DNA from: Kumtagia ephedrae
GTDB taxonomy: Bacteria; Pseudomonadota; Alphaproteobacteria; Rhizobiales; Rhizobiaceae
Reading direction: 5' to 3'
Length of the DNA stretch: 64,000 nt
Assembly: GCF_003012745.1 (NCBI RefSeq)
Contig: NZ_PXYK01000009.1
Coordinates: 1 to 64,000, forward strand
Under the pieces are notes generated by a model that worked only from the letters and a program-made list of their open reading frames with translations, searched no databases and was not told where the DNA came from. Both the position numbers and the translations under genes were made by a program. Shown here piece after piece: positions 7,767 to 16,579 of the stretch; positions within the stretch are counted from its first letter, which is position 1, and every line of letters begins with the position of its first letter.

Positions 7767-7989
7767 GTTCAGCAGTGTACGTGCCAGACAACTCGACGGA
7801 GCCAGAAACCCTAAATTGTTGACACGGGAATCCTTGGAGCGGTACACCTGACCGGACACCAAATAGGTGTACCACCCCCGATTCTGGCGGGAGACGGTGA
7901 CCGAGATTTCTTAGTGGAATCAGTTGGTTAAGAGGGAAATGCCGACAGGCTCCCTCCGGGCCCACCATTTCTGCTTTGTACGTACGGCT

Positions 7990-8961
7990 TCAGGCGGCGG
8001 GCACCCTCACCACGCAGCGGAAGCCGAGATGGCTCATCGAGGTATCTTCCGGTTGCGTGTGCCGCGCCGCCGGGCGGTACCGGCGGCAGTAATTCGGCGC
8101 GCAAAGGTGCGACCCCCCCTTCACCACCCGGCGGGCGATGCGGATCGCCGGCTGGCGCGGGTCGTAGCTGCCTTCCTGCCTGCCGCCGCGCGGATTCTTC
8201 GGCGTGCAGCACGGGCTGTCGGCAGGCTCGGGGTGCCGCGACGACCAAAAATCGTCCGTCCATTCCCAGACATTGCCGATCATGTCGTGGAGGCCGTAGC
8301 CATTGGGCGGAAAGCTTCCCACCGGCGAGGTGCGCTCGAAGCCGTCGGCGCCGAGATTCTGGTGCGGGAACATGCCCTGCCAGATGTTGGCCATGTGGCG
8401 GCCATCGGGCATCAGCTCGTCGCCCCAGGCGAATTCCGCGCCCTCCAGGCCGCCGCGCGCGGCAAGCTCCCATTCGGCTTCCGTCGGCAGATCCTTGCCC
8501 GCCCAGGCGGCATAGGCCTTTGCATCGGCATAGGCGATATGGACGACGGGGTGGTCGAGCCTTGTGCCGATGCTCGACTTTCGCCCATAAGGCCGCCGCC
8601 AACTGGCGCCGAAGGTGAAGGTCCACCACCGCGTCATGTCGTCGGTCGGCACCGGATGGCCAGGCGGATCGAACACAAGCGAGCCGGCCCGCAGCATGCG
8701 TTTTTCGGCGCCGGGATAGTTTTTCGCGTCCGGCGCCTTCTCGGCGACCGTCACATGGCCGGTGGCGTTGACGAACTCCAGGAACTGCCGGTTGGTGACC
8801 GGCGTCACGTCGATCCAGAAGGGATCGATGGTAACCCGGTGGGCCGGCGCCTCTTCCGGATAGTGGTGGTCAGAACCCATGACGAAAGTACCGCCGGGGA
8901 TGCTGATCATGTCGGGCGGGTCCACCATGCAGCCGCTCGCCCGGGCTGTCGTCTTCTCCAT
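7990..8961 (-). CDS. Formylglycine-generating enzyme (sulfatase-modifying factor family)
   Basis: A 323-residue FGE-sulfatase-domain protein. Features seen are the N-terminal IPGGTFVMGS (21-30), VTNRQFLEFV, LPTEAEWELAARGG (158-171), IGNVWEWT (228-235) and the C-terminal active-site block GGSHLC...YCRRYRPAARH. Both redox cysteines of aerobic, copper-dependent FGEs are present (Cys287 and Cys292), as is the terminal GFRCV motif. The enzyme oxidises the Cys of a CxP/AxR motif in sulfatases to formylglycine. Two sulfatases with C-T-A-G-R lie nearby at 10.4-13.8 kb and are the obvious substrates. It lacks a clear signal peptide, so maturation would be cytoplasmic before export. Confidence 0.9.
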   Translation of the reverse strand: MEKTTARASGCMVDPPDMISIPGGTFVMGSDHHYPEEAPAHRVTIDPFWIDVTPVTNRQFLEFVNATGHVTVAEKAPDAKNYPGAEKRMLRAGSLVFDPPGHPVPTDDMTRWWTFTFGASWRRPYGRKSSIGTRLDHPVVHIAYADAKAYAAWAGKDLPTEAEWELAARGGLEGAEFAWGDELMPDGRHMANIWQGMFPHQNLGADGFERTSPVGSFPPNGYGLHDMIGNVWEWTDDFWSSRHPEPADSPCCTPKNPRGGRQEGSYDPRQPAIRIARRVVKGGSHLCAPNYCRRYRPAARHTQPEDTSMSHLGFRCVVRVPAA

Positions 8962-9011
8962 GGCGCTGCCTCCATCGATACTGCGGCCGGCCCCGATGCA
9001 GAACTTCGCAG

Positions 9012-10022
9012 CTATGGCGCCGGAGGATAGACCACTTTCCAGTCGGCTTTCATGTCGACGATGGTCCAGCCCCTGGCCATGCCCTCGTCGAGCGCCTTGT
9101 CGAGCTTGCCGATATGCGACTGGCGGTCATAGGCCCATTCGCGCGCCGCGTCGGTGTGGTGGACGATGCCCATGAAGCGGGCGCCGTCGCCGGCGGCCGT
9201 CCATTCGAGCATCTGCTGGTCGCCGTCGGAATTGCCGAAGGCGAAGATGGGGCGGCGGCCGATGAAGCGGTTGATGCCGACCGGCTTGCCGGGACCGTCG
9301 TCGACGAACTCCACCTTGGGCTCCTTGATCAGCACCGGCTTGCCGTCCGCACCCATCTCGAACTTGACCACGCCCGACGAGCCGACGACCTGCTCGGGCG
9401 GGATGCCGTAGGCGCGCTCCGCGAAGACGCGCATGAACTCGACGCCGCCGCCCGACACGATGAAGGTCTTGAAGCCGTTGGCGCGCAGATAGGCGAGGAG
9501 CTCGAGCTGCGGCTGGTAGACGAGCTGGTCGTAGGGCCGGTCGAAGCGTGGATGTCTCGCCGTCTCCAGCCAGTCGGCGACGGTCTTCGAGAACTCGTCG
9601 GTGGTCATGCCGGCATGGGTGACCTCCAGGATCTCGACAAGACCTTTCTCGCCCGCCGCCATGAGTCCCTGAACGTCGCCGGCCAGGGCCGACTTGTACG
9701 GCTCGGTATCCTTCCACTCGGGATGCTCGGGCGCGACCGCCTTGATGCGGTCGAGCGCGAACTGGAACTGGAAATAGATCGGCTGCTCGGACCAAAGCGT
9801 CCCGTCATTGTCGAAGACGGCGATGCGCCGCTCCGGCGCGACGAAGTCGGGTCCGCCGTCTTCCGTCACCCTGGCGACGAAGCCGGTGATTGACGCCTTG
9901 ACCGCGCCGTCGTTCCACGAAGACAAGGGATCGGACTGAGCAAGGGCGCCCGCCGAGAAGGCCATAAACAGACCGACGACTACAGCGATGGCGGACAGCA
10001 GCCTGACCGAATTCGGGTGCAT
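9012..10022 (-). CDS. Secreted HAD-superfamily phosphatase
   Basis: A 336-residue haloacid-dehalogenase-fold protein with an N-terminal signal peptide (hydrophobic residues 8-28, AGALAQS cleavage region). Motif I is FDNDGTLW with nucleophile Asp71 and Asp73, motif II is IVSGGG, and motif IV is FGNSDGD. This variant is usually an exported or periplasmic HAD hydrolase. The substrate is unknown. It is transcribed away from the sulfatases and 50 bp upstream of the FGE gene on the same strand, so HAD and FGE probably form an operon. Removal of phosphate from sulfated or phosphorylated substrates handled by the neighbouring sulfatases is possible but unproven. Confidence 0.85.
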   Translation of the reverse strand: MHPNSVRLLSAIAVVVGLFMAFSAGALAQSDPLSSWNDGAVKASITGFVARVTEDGGPDFVAPERRIAVFDNDGTLWSEQPIYFQFQFALDRIKAVAPEHPEWKDTEPYKSALAGDVQGLMAAGEKGLVEILEVTHAGMTTDEFSKTVADWLETARHPRFDRPYDQLVYQPQLELLAYLRANGFKTFIVSGGGVEFMRVFAERAYGIPPEQVVGSSGVVKFEMGADGKPVLIKEPKVEFVDDGPGKPVGINRFIGRRPIFAFGNSDGDQQMLEWTAAGDGARFMGIVHHTDAAREWAYDRQSHIGKLDKALDEGMARGWTIVDMKADWKVVYPPAP

Positions 10023-10389
10023 GGAAACCCTCCTGGTTACTTCCCGCCGGGGACCCGGCGGGAAGCTTAGCGGATCGCCCGCAGCAAACTAGTGATTTCT
10101 GCAATCATCGCCCGGTGATGGTTATCGAGATTGGTGCAGCAGGACTGCAATGACTGCACCAGAAAAGGTCAATCACGGCAAGTTGTTAACACTCAATGCC
10201 GACCGCCTTGGACGAAAGTCCATATGCCCCGAATCGGCCTTGTCTTATCGCCTTCGCCGGAACATGCTTACCCTCGGCCGCGGATGCTAGGCTCTTCTTA
10301 GACTGCGGGCACGTTTGCAAGACGCTGGCTCGCGGTATCAGCGCTGCATTCCCTGACTTTTGCAAGAAAGAAATCGAGGGAGGTCAACC
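10023..10389. promoter_or_regulatory. Divergent intergenic region, HAD/FGE operon versus sulfatase 1
   Basis: No gene seen. The region must contain the promoters of both directions. It has an inverted repeat, TGGTGCAG (10132-10139) and CTGCACCA (10154-10161), with a 14-bp spacer that could be an operator. CTGCGGGCACGTT at 10303-10315 has a near-identical counterpart at the same distance upstream of the second sulfatase. Confidence 0.4.
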
Positions 10390-11964
10390 ATGAGGATGCG
10401 AGGACTACTGAGAGCAATGGTGCTCACGGCGACGACCGCCTTGACCGTAGCCGCACCGGCGGCCGCGCAGGAGCAGCCGGCGGCGAAACCGAACATCCTC
10501 GTCATCTTCGGCGACGACGTCGGCCAGACCAATATCTCGGCCTACAGCTTCGGGGTGATGGGTTACAAGACGCCCAACATCGACCGGTTGGCCAGGGAAG
10601 GCATGATGTTCACGGACTACTATGCCGAGAACAGCTGCACGGCCGGGCGCTCGACCTTCATCACCGGCCAGGTCTGCCTGCGCACGGGTCTGTGCAAGGT
10701 CGGCATACCCGGTGCGACGGTCGGCCTGCAGGATCGCGACGTCACTATTGCGGAGGCGCTGAAGCCGCTCGGCTACGCCACCGGTCAGTTCGGCAAGAAC
10801 CATCTCGGCGATCGTGACGAATATCTGCCGACGAAGCACGGCTTCGACGAATTCTTCGGCAACCTCTACCATCTCAATGCCGAGGAAGAGCCCGAGCGGC
10901 CCTACTATCCCAAGGACGACGCCGAGTTCGTCAAGACCCAGTCGCCGCGCGGCGTTCTCAAGGCGACCGCCGACGGCAAGATCGAAGATACCGGTCCGCT
11001 GAACCGAAAGCGCATGGAGACAGTCGATGACGAGACCACCAATGCGGCGATCGACTTCATGAAGCGGCAGCACGAGGCCGGAAAACCGTTCTTCACATGG
11101 ATGAACACGACGCGGATGCACGTATTCACCCATGTCCGCGCGTCGATGAAGGGGCAGAGCGGCATGCCGGGCAACGAATATGCCGACGGCATGGTCGAGC
11201 ATGACGGGCATGTCGGCCAATTGCTCAAGGCGCTCGACGACATGGGCATCGCCGACAACACGCTCGTCGTTTACACCACCGACAACGGTCCGAACCAGTG
11301 GTCATGGCCGGATGCGGCGACGACCCCGTTCAGAAGCGAAAAGGACACCAATTGGGAGGGTGCTTTCCGCGTCCCGGCACTTGTTCGCTGGCCGGGCAAG
11401 ATCAAGGCCGGCGAGGTTTCGAATCAGATAGTATCGGGCCTCGATTGGTTCCCAACCCTCGTGGCGGCCGCCGGCAATTCTGACGTCAAGAACCAGTTGC
11501 TGAAAGGAACCGACCTTGGCGGAAAGCAGGCGAAAGTGCATCTCGACGGCTATAACCAGCTTCCGTACCTGACCGGACAAGACTCCAAATCGGCACGCAG
11601 TGATTTCTATTACTTCAACGATGACGGCGAGATGGTCGCCTACCGTTACAATGACTGGAAGATCGTATTCTGCGAGCAGCGTAAACCTGGCGGTTTTGAG
11701 GTCTGGGCCAACCCCTTCACCTGCCTGCGCGCGCCAAAAGTCTTCAATCTGCGCATGGACCTCTATGAACGCGCCGACGTCGTCTCGGACCAGTATTACG
11801 ACTGGCTGGCCCAGAATGCTTATCTCATCCAGTACGGCGTTTGGCGCGTGGCGCCATTCCTTCAGACCTTCAAGGAATTTCCGCCCAGCCAGCGTCCGGC
11901 GAGCTTCAGCGTCGATCAGATGATCGATGCGCTGATGAACTCATTGGAAGGCACGGCCAACTAG
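10390..11964 (+). CDS. Arylsulfatase (type I, Cys-type), secreted
   Basis: A 524-residue sulfatase of the alkaline-phosphatase superfamily. The ATG at 10390 follows GGGAGG. A signal peptide (residues 1-27, ending AAAQ) predicts export. The calcium site starts at GDD (41-43). The formylglycine motif is C83-T-A-G-R, a CxAxR version that needs FGE maturation. FGKNHLGD and the YTTDNGPN segment (second metal/substrate side) follow. Substrate specificity cannot be read from the sequence. It is the first of two tandem paralogues about 280 bp apart that share signal peptide, motifs and much of the body, so they arose by duplication. Confidence 0.92.
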   Translation: MRMRGLLRAMVLTATTALTVAAPAAAQEQPAAKPNILVIFGDDVGQTNISAYSFGVMGYKTPNIDRLAREGMMFTDYYAENSCTAGRSTFITGQVCLRTGLCKVGIPGATVGLQDRDVTIAEALKPLGYATGQFGKNHLGDRDEYLPTKHGFDEFFGNLYHLNAEEEPERPYYPKDDAEFVKTQSPRGVLKATADGKIEDTGPLNRKRMETVDDETTNAAIDFMKRQHEAGKPFFTWMNTTRMHVFTHVRASMKGQSGMPGNEYADGMVEHDGHVGQLLKALDDMGIADNTLVVYTTDNGPNQWSWPDAATTPFRSEKDTNWEGAFRVPALVRWPGKIKAGEVSNQIVSGLDWFPTLVAAAGNSDVKNQLLKGTDLGGKQAKVHLDGYNQLPYLTGQDSKSARSDFYYFNDDGEMVAYRYNDWKIVFCEQRKPGGFEVWANPFTCLRAPKVFNLRMDLYERADVVSDQYYDWLAQNAYLIQYGVWRVAPFLQTFKEFPPSQRPASFSVDQMIDALMNSLEGTAN

Positions 11965-12241
11965 AGACAAGCGACCGCTTCAACCCTCGGGCGCAGGTTG
12001 AAGCAGGCTTGCCCGCACGACAACTTTTATCAAATGCTAAAGAATCGGACCCAGCGAACCTCTTCAAAAACGGCAGTCCATCTTTTCAGAATCGGCCTTG
12101 AGTTGTTCCTGCTGCCGTAAGATGCTCTTCCCGTCCGCGGACCCCGAGCCCTTTCCGTCTGCGGGAACGTTCGTCAGATCGTCATCTGCGATGCCGGTCT
12201 GTATTCGTAAACGTCGCAAGCATTTTTAAGGGAGATCAGCC
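11965..12241. promoter_or_regulatory. Intergenic region between the tandem sulfatases
   Basis: No gene seen. It contains CTGCGGGAACGTT (12159-12171), 83 bp before the second sulfatase ATG. This matches the element 87 bp before the first sulfatase with a single change, so a shared promoter or operator element is likely. GGGAG lies just before the ATG. Confidence 0.4.
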
Positions 12242-13822
12242 ATGAGAATGCGAGGATTACTGGGGGCGATGATGCTCACAGCCACGACTGCCCTGACCGC
12301 CGGGCCACCGGCTCACGCCCAGGAACAGGCAGCGGCAAAACCGAACATCCTGGTCATCTTCGGCGACGACATCGGTCAGACCAACCTGTCGACCTACAGC
12401 TTCGGCCTGATGGGCTATCGGACCCCGAACATCGACCGGATCGCCAACGAAGGCATGAAGTTCACCGACTACTATGCGGAGCAGAGCTGCACCGCCGGCC
12501 GCTCGACCTTCCTGACCGGCCAGTCGACGCTGCGCACCGGCCTCTCCAAGGTGGGCCTGCCGGGCGCGGACATCGGCCTTCAGGCGAGCGACGTGACCAT
12601 CGCCTCGGCTCTCAAGGACCAGGGATACGCCACCGGTCAGTTCGGTAAGAACCACCTTGGCGACCGCGACGAGTTCCTGCCGACTGCGCATGGCTTCGAC
12701 GAATTTTTTGGCAATCTCTATCACCTCAATGCCGAGGAAGAGCCCGAGAATTTCAACTATCCGCGGGATCCTGCGTTCCGCAAGCAGTTCGGCCCGCGCG
12801 GCGTCATCAAGGCGTCGGCCGACGGCAAGATCGAGGATACTGGGCCGCTGACCCGCAAGCGCATGGAGACCGTCGACGACGAAACCTCGGCCGCAGCGAT
12901 AGACTTCATCGACCGGCAGACACAGGCGAAGAAGCCGTTCTTCGTGTGGATGAATACGACGCGGATGCATTTTCGCACCCATGTCCGGCCCGAGAACCGC
13001 AGCCAGCCCGGCTTGACGGCGCTCACCGAATACGCCGACGGCATGATCGAGACCGACAAGGTGATCGGCAGGATTCTCGACAAGCTCGACGAACTCAACA
13101 TCGACGAAAACACCATCGTCATCTACACGACCGATAACGGACCGCACCAGAACTCCTGGCCGGACGCCGGCACAACCCCGTTCCGCAGCGAGAAGAACAC
13201 CAACTGGGAAGGCGCCTTCCGGGTACCGGCGATGATCCGCTGGCCGGGAAAGGTCGAGGCTGGTTCGGTCGCCAACGGCATCGTCTCTGGCCTCGACTGG
13301 CTGCCGACGCTGCTCGCCGCCGCCGGCGATACCGACATCAAGGATCGGCTTCTCAAGGGGGCGACGATCGACGGCAAGCAGTACAAGAACCATCTCGACG
13401 GCTACAACCAACTCGACTACCTGACCGGCAAGACCGATCAGAGCGCCCGCAAGGAGTTTTTCTACTTCAACGATGACGGCCAGCTCGTGGCGATGCGCTA
13501 CGAGAACTGGAAAACCGTCTTTGCCGAGCAACGGGCGACGGGCACGTTGAGGATCTGGGCCGAGCCGTTCACGCAGCTTCGGGTTCCCAAGATGTTCGAC
13601 CTGCGTGCCGATCCTTACGAACGGGCCGACATTACCTCGAATACCTACTACGACTGGGTGCTCGATCATGCCTACCTCCTTGTCCCGGCCCAAGCCGAGG
13701 TCGCAAAGTTCCTGGGAACGTTTGCTGAGTTCCCACCGGCGCAACGGCCGGCGAGCTTCTCGATCGACCAGATCCAGGCGCAGTTGGAAGAGCAGTTCAA
13801 AAACGCCGGCGGCGGCCAGTAG
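12242..13822 (+). CDS. Arylsulfatase (type I, Cys-type), secreted; paralogue of the upstream gene
   Basis: A 526-residue sulfatase with a signal peptide (cleavage near AHAQ at residue 27), calcium-site GDD at 41-43 and active-site C83-T-A-G-R. It is co-linear with the preceding sulfatase through its whole length (for example FGKNHLGDRDE, EEEPE, YTTDNGP and the C-terminal QRPASFSIDQ), which shows tandem duplication. The C-terminal third differs most, the usual place for substrate divergence. Its own ribosome site (GGGAGAT) and intergenic element suggest it can be transcribed independently. It requires formylglycine modification, presumably by the FGE at 7990-8961. Confidence 0.92.
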   Translation: MRMRGLLGAMMLTATTALTAGPPAHAQEQAAAKPNILVIFGDDIGQTNLSTYSFGLMGYRTPNIDRIANEGMKFTDYYAEQSCTAGRSTFLTGQSTLRTGLSKVGLPGADIGLQASDVTIASALKDQGYATGQFGKNHLGDRDEFLPTAHGFDEFFGNLYHLNAEEEPENFNYPRDPAFRKQFGPRGVIKASADGKIEDTGPLTRKRMETVDDETSAAAIDFIDRQTQAKKPFFVWMNTTRMHFRTHVRPENRSQPGLTALTEYADGMIETDKVIGRILDKLDELNIDENTIVIYTTDNGPHQNSWPDAGTTPFRSEKNTNWEGAFRVPAMIRWPGKVEAGSVANGIVSGLDWLPTLLAAAGDTDIKDRLLKGATIDGKQYKNHLDGYNQLDYLTGKTDQSARKEFFYFNDDGQLVAMRYENWKTVFAEQRATGTLRIWAEPFTQLRVPKMFDLRADPYERADITSNTYYDWVLDHAYLLVPAQAEVAKFLGTFAEFPPAQRPASFSIDQIQAQLEEQFKNAGGGQ

Positions 13823-13935
13823 ACGGCGCGCTCCAGACTGTCGATTCAGCTACGAGCCGGCACCAGAAATGGTGCCGGCTCCACACCTGCGCATCCGACG
13901 GCCACAGCGCCTGAAGTCCAAAGAGTGTGACCAGT

Positions 13936-14913
13936 ATGAGCGCACATGATGATATCCTTGCCCTGGGCAAGCGGATCGGCCAGACGATCATCGGCCAAGA
14001 GGCGATGGTCGAGCGGCTGCTGCTCGGCCTGCTCGCCGACGGCCATCTGCTGGTCGAGGGCCTGCCGGGGCTGGCCAAGACGCGCGCCATCAAAAGCCTC
14101 GCCAAGAACCTCGACGCCGAGCTGTCGCGCATCCAGTTCACGCCGGACCTGCTGCCCTCCGACATCACGGGGTCGGAGGTCTATTTCAGCGAGGGCGGCA
14201 AGGGCGAGTTCAGGTTCCAGGAAGGTCCCATCTTCGCCAGTCTCATCCTCGCCGACGAGATCAACCGCGCGCCGGCCAAGGTGCAGTCGGCGCTGCTCGA
14301 GGCGATGGAAGAGCGGCAGGTCACGGTCGGCGGTCAGAGCCACCCGCTGCCCGATCTTTTCCTCGTCATGGCCACGCAGAACCCGATCGAGCAGGAAGGC
14401 ACCTATCCCCTCCCCGAGGCGCAGCTCGACCGTTTCCTGATGCATGTGCAGGTCGGTTATCCCGACGAGAAATCGGAAGCCGCGATCGTGCGCCTCAACC
14501 GCGCCGAGGAGAACGAGGCCAAGTCGGGCGGCAGCAAGAAGCCGGCCGAAAAGCTGGCGCAGAAGGCGGTGTTCGACGCCCGCGCCGAGATCGGCAAGGT
14601 CACGGTTTCGGAGGCCGTCGAAACCTATATGGTGGCGCTGGTCTTCGCCACGCGCTATCCGGCAAAGCTCGACGCCGACCTGGCGAAGTGGCTGCAGGTC
14701 GGCGCCAGCCCGCGCGGCGCCATCGGCCTCGACCGGGTGTCCCGTTCCTATGCCTGGCTGAAGGGCCGCGACTACGTCACGCCGGACGACGTCAAGGCGA
14801 TCGTCCACGACGTGTTCCGCCACCGGCTGATCCTGTCCTACGAGGCGCATGCGGGCGGGATCACCGCCGACCAGGTGATCGACCGCGTGGTGGAGCGCGT
14901 CGCCGTGGCCTAG
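13936..14913 (+). CDS. MoxR-family AAA+ ATPase
   Basis: A 325-residue MoxR ATPase. Walker A is GLPGLAKT (42-49), Walker B is LILADE (103-108), and the sensor region is MATQNPIEQEGTYPLPEAQLDRF. A GTG at 13927 would add three residues; neither start has a strong ribosome site. MoxR proteins act as chaperone-like partners that insert metals or activate VWA-domain proteins. It is the first gene of a six-gene cluster (moxR, DUF58, DUF4381, two VWA genes, BatD) on one strand. A 131-bp repeat-containing gap separates it from the DUF58 gene. Confidence 0.92.
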   Translation: MSAHDDILALGKRIGQTIIGQEAMVERLLLGLLADGHLLVEGLPGLAKTRAIKSLAKNLDAELSRIQFTPDLLPSDITGSEVYFSEGGKGEFRFQEGPIFASLILADEINRAPAKVQSALLEAMEERQVTVGGQSHPLPDLFLVMATQNPIEQEGTYPLPEAQLDRFLMHVQVGYPDEKSEAAIVRLNRAEENEAKSGGSKKPAEKLAQKAVFDARAEIGKVTVSEAVETYMVALVFATRYPAKLDADLAKWLQVGASPRGAIGLDRVSRSYAWLKGRDYVTPDDVKAIVHDVFRHRLILSYEAHAGGITADQVIDRVVERVAVA

Positions 14914-15030
14914 AGCATGATCCCGGACCGAAGGTCAGCGCAGCAAAAAGTTGCAGACTTTTCGGGTAAGATCATGCGGCAAAACAAGAAGTTGGAGCGG
15001 ATGAAGATGCTGTTCCGCTTCATCCTGCTC
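14912..15030. repeat. Rhizobial intergenic palindromic repeat
   Basis: Two stem-loops in tandem fill the moxR-DUF58 gap: GCATGATC (14915-14922) with GATCATGC (14970-14977), and GAGCGGATGAAG (14995-15006) with CTTCATCC-GCTC (15018-15030). The GAGCATGATCCC...GATCATGC layout is the common dispersed intergenic repeat of Mesorhizobium/Rhizobium genomes. Here it sits inside an operon and could modulate the mRNA between moxR and the downstream genes. Confidence 0.7.
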
Positions 15031-15044
15031 TGACGGAGGCAGAG

Positions 15045-16049
15045 ATGGTCCAGTCCCTTTCCGCGCTGGCACGATCCAAGGGCGTCGCCCGCGTCCGAAG
15101 CGGGGGCGAAGCCGGCGCCAAGGGCGTCTATTCCACCGTCGAGGAGTTGGTCGCGCTGGAGGCGGCGGCGCGCGACTTCACCTTCTTGCGCAAGGCGCCG
15201 GTGCGCCGGCTGCTTGCCGGGCGCCACGAATCGCGCATGCGCGGGCGCGGTCTCTCCTTCGAGGAACTGCGCGAATATCTGCCGGGCGACGACATCCGCA
15301 CCATCGACTGGCGGGTGACGGCGCGCACGGGAAAGCCGTTCGTGCGCGTCTATGACGAGGAGAAGGACCGGCCGGCGCTGATCCTGGTCGACCAGCGCAT
15401 CAATATGTTCTTCGGCAGCCGGCGCGCGCTGAAGTCGGTCGCCGCCGCCGAGGCCGCCGCGCTCTGCGCCTGGCGGGTGATGAACCTCGGCGACCGGGTC
15501 GGCGGCTTCGTCTTCAACGATACCGAAATCGACGAGCTGCGGCCACACCGCAGCCGCGACGCGGTGATCGCGCTTGCCTCGACAATCGTCCGCCGCAATG
15601 GTGAGCTCACCGCCGCCTCCACCGTGCCGCGCGCGCCCGCGCAGCTCGACCGCGTATTGGCGACGGCCAGCAGCGTCGCCCGTCACGACCATCTGGTCAT
15701 CGTCATCAGCGACTTCGACGGGCATGGTCCGGCGACGCGCGATATGCTGCTCAGTCTGGCCGTGCACAACGACGTCATCGCCATTCTCGTCTACGACCCG
15801 TTCCTCCTGGAATTGCCGCAGTCCGGCGAGATCGTGGCGAGCGGCGGCGCCTTGCAGGCGGAACTGCCATTCGGGCGGGGAAGCGTACGTGCCGGCATCA
15901 CCGATTTCGCGCGCCGGCGTGGGCGGGAGCTGTTGTCGTGGCAGCAGGAGCTCGGCCTGCCCATGCTGCCGGTCTCAGCTGCCGAAGAGGTCGCGCCGCA
16001 GCTCCGAAAATTGCTCGGCCAGCTCGCGTCCCGGGGCAGGAGGCGGTAG
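15045..16049 (+). CDS. DUF58 domain-containing protein
   Basis: A 334-residue protein starting at ATG 15045 with GGAGG 7 bp upstream. It contains the DUF58 signature around GDDIRTIDWRVTART and the following VYDEEKDRPALILVD, with a VWA-like alpha/beta core in the second half (HLVIVISDFDGHG). DUF58 proteins always travel with MoxR and Bat proteins. They are thought to take part in folding or activating envelope complexes, though the exact reaction is unknown. The DUF4381 gene starts 2 bp after its stop. Confidence 0.9.
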   Translation: MVQSLSALARSKGVARVRSGGEAGAKGVYSTVEELVALEAAARDFTFLRKAPVRRLLAGRHESRMRGRGLSFEELREYLPGDDIRTIDWRVTARTGKPFVRVYDEEKDRPALILVDQRINMFFGSRRALKSVAAAEAAALCAWRVMNLGDRVGGFVFNDTEIDELRPHRSRDAVIALASTIVRRNGELTAASTVPRAPAQLDRVLATASSVARHDHLVIVISDFDGHGPATRDMLLSLAVHNDVIAILVYDPFLLELPQSGEIVASGGALQAELPFGRGSVRAGITDFARRRGRELLSWQQELGLPMLPVSAAEEVAPQLRKLLGQLASRGRRR

Positions 16050-16051
16050 CG

Positions 16052-16579
16052 ATGGACGAAGACGCTGCGCCCCAGCTCGACGCCGCCACGCGCGCCGCGC
16101 TGCAAAAGCTCGCCGACATCGCGCAGCCGCCGCCGGTTTCGTGGATGCCGCAGACCTGGGGATGGGCGGCGCTCGCCGTGCTGGTCGCGGCGCTGCTTCT
16201 CTGGGCCTTGTGGCGCTGGCACCAATATCGCGTGCGCAACCGCTACCGGCGCGAGGCGATTGCCGAGCTCGCCAGGATCGAAGCGAGGCACGGCGCGCCT
16301 GAGGGCCGAGCGGACGCGGTGACGGAGGCGGCTGCCCTGCTGAAGCGCGTCGCGCTTGCGGCCTGGCCACGCGAAGCCGTGGCGCCGCTGAGCGGGAGGG
16401 ACTGGGTCGCCTTCCTGCGCCGGACCGCCGGCGGATCGTCCTTCCCGGACGAAGCCGCCGCGCTGCTCGATGATGCCGAATATCGCTGGCCTTCGAATCG
16501 GCGCGTCGCTGACGCCGACGAAAAGGCTTTCCTCGTCGCCGCGCGTCGCTGGATCGAGGGGCACCATGTACCAGCTTGA
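16052..16579 (+). CDS. DUF4381 domain-containing membrane protein
   Basis: A 175-residue protein with one membrane helix (about residues 35-55, AALAVLVAALLLWALW) followed by a basic stretch and a cytoplasmic helical domain ending GHHVPA. This is the DUF4381 layout found between DUF58 and VWA genes in bat operons. The ATG at 16052 lies 2 bp after the previous stop, next to an AGGAGGCGG site. Its 3' end overlaps the next gene by 14 bp. Its role is unknown; by context it anchors or links the Bat complex in the inner membrane. Confidence 0.87.
   Translation: MDEDAAPQLDAATRAALQKLADIAQPPPVSWMPQTWGWAALAVLVAALLLWALWRWHQYRVRNRYRREAIAELARIEARHGAPEGRADAVTEAAALLKRVALAAWPREAVAPLSGRDWVAFLRRTAGGSSFPDEAAALLDDAEYRWPSNRRVADADEKAFLVAARRWIEGHHVPA

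Noticed and set aside
7893-7968. A tRNA-like 3' end (CTCCGGGCCCACCA) as an attachment site
   Set aside because: No T-arm consensus, anticodon arm or matching 5' acceptor strand could be found, so no tRNA is called.
12257-13744. A 495-codon minus-strand frame antisense to sulfatase 2
   Set aside because: The sulfatase has intact active-site motifs; the antisense frame has none.
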